8,980 nucleotides of DNA from Pseudomonadota bacterium. Lineage in GTDB: Bacteria; Pseudomonadota; Gammaproteobacteria; Steroidobacterales; Steroidobacteraceae. The notes under the pieces are model-generated. The model was not told where the DNA came from. It saw only the letters and a program-made list of their open reading frames with translations, and made no database searches. Of the stretch, positions 7,145 to 8,980 are shown in pieces. The stretch's first letter is position 1. Each line of letters opens with the position of its first letter. The translations under genes were made by a program, and so were the position numbers. The stretch lies in assembly GCA_021850555.1 (NCBI GenBank), contig JAJZLX010000246.1, positions 1 through 8,980 on the forward strand. The letters are read 5' to 3'.

Positions 7145-7531
7145 ATGAAAGACATCCTGGTGCCGATTTCCCCCGGCGAGCTGCTCGACAAGATCACCAT
7201 CCTCAGGATCAAGTCGGCGCGCATCGCCGATGCGGCCAAGCTCGCCAACGTGCGGCTCGAGCTCGATCTGCTCGAGGAAACCTGGCGCGCGGCGTGCGGC
7301 GAGGCCGATGTCGCCGACGATGAGGGCGCGCTGCAGGCGGTCAACGAGCGCCTGTGGGACATCGAGGACCGGATCCGGGCGAAGGAGGCCGGGCGCAGCT
7401 TCGATCAGGAGTTCATCGAGCTCGCGCGCGCGGTCTACATCGAGAACGACCGGCGCGCGGCGCTCAAGAAGCGCATCAACCTCGCGCTCGGCTCGCGGCT
7501 GCTCGAGGAGAAGTCCTACCAGGACTATTAG
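7145..7531 (+). CDS. DUF6165 family protein, function unknown, linked to LPS core genes
   Basis: This is a 128-residue, highly charged, apparently all-helical cytosolic protein with no signal peptide or membrane segment. It opens with ILVPISPGELLDKITILRIK, continues with LANVRLELDLLEETW, then NERLWDIEDRIRAKE, FDQEFIELARAVYIENDRRA and GSRLLEEKSYQDY. I recognise this pattern as DUF6165, which I recall being found beside GT9 and LPS core genes; no activity is known to me. The helices contain Leu/Ile-rich heptad-like spacing that may support dimerisation or binding of a partner. The start at ATG 7145 has AGGGAG 4 nt upstream; the open frame above it overlaps the GT9 gene. The 8-bp gap and the Shine-Dalgarno inside the GT9 stop codon imply co-transcription, and a role as an accessory or regulator of the GT9 enzyme is an inference from that alone. 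Confidence 0.83.
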   Translation: MKDILVPISPGELLDKITILRIKSARIADAAKLANVRLELDLLEETWRAACGEADVADDEGALQAVNERLWDIEDRIRAKEAGRSFDQEFIELARAVYIENDRRAALKKRINLALGSRLLEEKSYQDY

Positions 7532-7645
7532 GCCGAAGTTCTTCCCCTCGTCCGGCGCTGAGGTAGTCAGCAGAGACTGGTTTTTCTAGCGTTTTCTGCG
7601 TCCGTAGCACACGCTTTTGGTGCATAAATGTAGTCACTAATATAG

Positions 7646-7674
7646 TTGCACTCGTGGTGCAGATGGGCTATATT
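7646..7674 (+). promoter_or_regulatory. Candidate transposase promoter abutting the start codon
   Basis: TTGCAC (7646-7651) and TATATT (7669-7674, five of six) are 17 bp apart. Initiation would fall near 7681, one base before the ATG, giving a leaderless or nearly leaderless mRNA. An alternative -10, TATAGT at 7641-7646 with TTGGTG at 7617-7622, would give a leader of about 29 nt. The -35 matches are only three of six in both. Confidence 0.4.
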
Positions 7675-7676
7675 CC

Positions 7677-7691
7677 GTTGCATGTCGCAAC
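7677..7691 (+). other. Inverted repeat around the transposase start codon
   Basis: GTTGC (7677-7681) and GCAAC (7687-7691) flank ATGTC, so the start codon would sit in the 5-nt loop of a small hairpin. On mRNA initiated upstream it could limit translation. With a 5-bp stem it may also be chance. Confidence 0.3.
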
Positions 7692-8980
7692 GAGGTGGCG
7701 CGGTTCATGTCGTCACCACACGGCGCCGCTACAAAGGCCGTGTGTACTCGACCCATCTGCTGCGCCGCAGCTTCCGCGAGGGCGAGAAGGTCAAGAACGA
7801 GACCGTCGGCAATCTCTCGCATCTACCGGAACCGCTGATCGAGGTGATCCGCCGCGCACTGCACGGGGAGACCTTCGTGGCGGTTGGCGAGCGGCTGCAG
7901 ATCCTGCGCTCGCGCCCTCATGGGCACGTGCAGGCGGTACGCGCCGCGATGCAGCGGTTGGGGCTTGAGTCGCTGATCGCTTCACGGCCCAGTCCCGAGC
8001 GCGATCGGGTCTGCGCGATGGTGGCCGCACGGGTGCTCGCTCCGCACACGAAGCTGGCGACCACGCGTTGGTGGAGCACGACGACGCTCGCACAGGAGTA
8101 CGGCGTCGAGGGGGCGAACGAGAATGCTCTGTACACGGCGATGGATTGGCTACTGGAGCGCCAGGGGGCGATCGAGCGCAAGCTGGCCGCGCGGCACCTG
8201 CAGGAAGGCTCGCTGGCGCTCTACGACCTCTCTTCCAGCTACTTCGAGGGCACGCACTGCCCTTTGGCGAAGCTCGGCCACAGTCGTGATGGGAAGAAGG
8301 GGACATTGCAGGTCAACTACGGCCTGCTGACCAATCAGGTGGGCTGTCCCGTGGCGGTCTCGGTGTATGAAGGTAATACGGGGGACGCCAAGACGCTGAT
8401 GCCACAGGTCAAGAAGCTGCGTGAGGAGTTTGGCCTCGAGCGCGTGGTGCTGGTAGGAGATCGGGGCATGATCTCGCACAAGGCGATCCAGGAGCTGCGC
8501 GAGATCGAGGGACTCGGCTGGATCACGGCCCTCAAGAGCGGCCAGATCCGCGCGCTCATCGAAGGCGAGACGCTGCAGCTGGGGCTGTTCGATGAGCGCA
8601 ACCTCGTGGAACTCTCTCACCCCGATTATCCCGGGGAGCGGCTCATGGCGTGCCGAAATCCGCAGCTTGCGAAGCTGCGCGCCCACAAGCGTGTGGCGTT
8701 ACTGGAGGCAACCGAGAAGGAGCTCGAGAAGGTGCGCGCCCGGGTCGATCGCGGCCGCCTGCGGGGCCAGGCGGCCATCGGGGTGTGCGTCGGACGCGTG
8801 GTCAACAAATACAAGGTCGCCAAGCACTTCGCCCTCAAGATCAGCGACCGACGCTTTGACTTCCACCGGGTCGAAGATGAGATCGCCGCCGAGGCGGCGC
8901 TCGATGGGATCTACGTGATCCGCACCTCGGTGCCCAAGAAGCAGATGTCAGCGGCGGACGCGGTCAGAAACTACAAGGCG
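7682..8980 (+). CDS. IS1634 family transposase, N-terminal 433 residues (continues past right edge)
   Basis: The frame from ATG 7682 is open for 433 codons to the last base; family members I recall are about 550-600 residues. The N-terminus (YKGRVYSTHLLRRSFREGEK, VKNETVGNLSHLPE) is typical of this group. The DDE nuclease domain shows YDLSSSYFEG with the first catalytic Asp D182, DGKKGTLQVNYGLL, VSVYEGNTGDAKTL, and VLVGDRGMIS with the second Asp D260. The Tyr-Arg-Glu-Lys helix with the third acidic residue should follow NYKA, just beyond the window. GERLMACRNPQLAKLRAHKR and the Lys/Glu-rich LLEATEKELEKVRARV segment form the insertion between the second Asp and the Glu. No frameshift or internal stop is seen, so this part looks intact. 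No good Shine-Dalgarno precedes the ATG; the candidate promoter abuts it. Codon use resembles the neighbours, so the element may be adapted to GC-rich hosts. Confidence 0.92.
   Translation, partial: MSQRGGAVHVVTTRRRYKGRVYSTHLLRRSFREGEKVKNETVGNLSHLPEPLIEVIRRALHGETFVAVGERLQILRSRPHGHVQAVRAAMQRLGLESLIASRPSPERDRVCAMVAARVLAPHTKLATTRWWSTTTLAQEYGVEGANENALYTAMDWLLERQGAIERKLAARHLQEGSLALYDLSSSYFEGTHCPLAKLGHSRDGKKGTLQVNYGLLTNQVGCPVAVSVYEGNTGDAKTLMPQVKKLREEFGLERVVLVGDRGMISHKAIQELREIEGLGWITALKSGQIRALIEGETLQLGLFDERNLVELSHPDYPGERLMACRNPQLAKLRAHKRVALLEATEKELEKVRARVDRGRLRGQAAIGVCVGRVVNKYKVAKHFALKISDRRFDFHRVEDEIAAEAALDGIYVIRTSVPKKQMSAADAVRNYKA

Larger units (their letters stand above)
7580..8980 (+). mobile_element. 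Insertion sequence of the IS1634 type, left end and most of its transposase gene
   Basis: From about 7580 the base composition becomes AT-richer (TTTTT at 7581-7585, TATAGT, TATATT) than the genes to the left, and a transposase gene begins at 7682. The left boundary is my estimate from composition. The right end is outside the window, so the terminal inverted repeats and target duplication cannot be paired. The element lies directly after the DUF6165 gene, with 48 bp of neutral sequence between that stop and the estimated edge, and it appears to have landed between genes rather than inside one. Confidence 0.72.

Noticed and set aside
7563..7636. Direct repeat GTAGTCA at 7563-7569 and 7630-7636 as an IS target duplication
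   Set aside because: Both copies lie left of the transposase and the true right end is not in the window. A 7-mer pair in this span is plausibly chance.
7647..7661. TGCAC/GTGCA inverted repeat inside the IS leader
   Set aside because: Only 5 bp with no extension; too weak to call a regulatory site separately from the promoter candidate.

Overview
The window is a GC-rich (about two thirds G+C by eye) stretch of a proteobacterial chromosome, almost certainly from a gammaproteobacterium. This rests on a GroEL tail close to the enterobacterial form, a full-length two-domain GlnE, and KdkA, the single-phosphate Kdo kinase typical of gammaproteobacteria. I cannot name the genus.

Layout from left to right. 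Positions 1-605 hold the last 200 codons of groL. They are followed by a 3' region with a REP-like hairpin and a strong intrinsic terminator at 746-774. glnE (876-3746, +) follows and is complete. A near-consensus sigma70 promoter sits over its stop codon and drives a 65-residue zf-CHCC zinc-finger gene (3822-4019, +). Next is a convergent junction of only 10 bp. It leads into the minus-strand pair kdkA-waaA (6062 down to 4030), joined by a one-base stop/start overlap. A GT9 heptosyltransferase-like gene (6093-7136, +) diverges from kdkA, with starts 3 to 30 bp apart, and is followed after 8 bp by a DUF6165 gene (7145-7531, +). The right end (about 7580 to 8980) is the start of an IS1634-type insertion sequence. 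Its transposase reads open for 433 codons and leaves the window before the third catalytic residue.

How the genes work together: waaA attaches Kdo to lipid A, kdkA phosphorylates that Kdo, and the GT9 enzyme probably adds a further core sugar, so 4030-7531 is an LPS inner-core locus. DUF6165 is the least understood member and appears co-transcribed with the GT9 gene. glnE controls glutamine synthetase by adenylylation and deadenylylation. groL is the main chaperonin.

I found no clear undescribed system. The points most worth a second look are the GT9-DUF6165 pair, the very tight kdkA/GT9 divergent junction, the Lys-to-Arg change in the GT9 donor-site motif, and the REP-like element after groL. 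Every window-scale antisense ORF looks like a GC-rich shadow.
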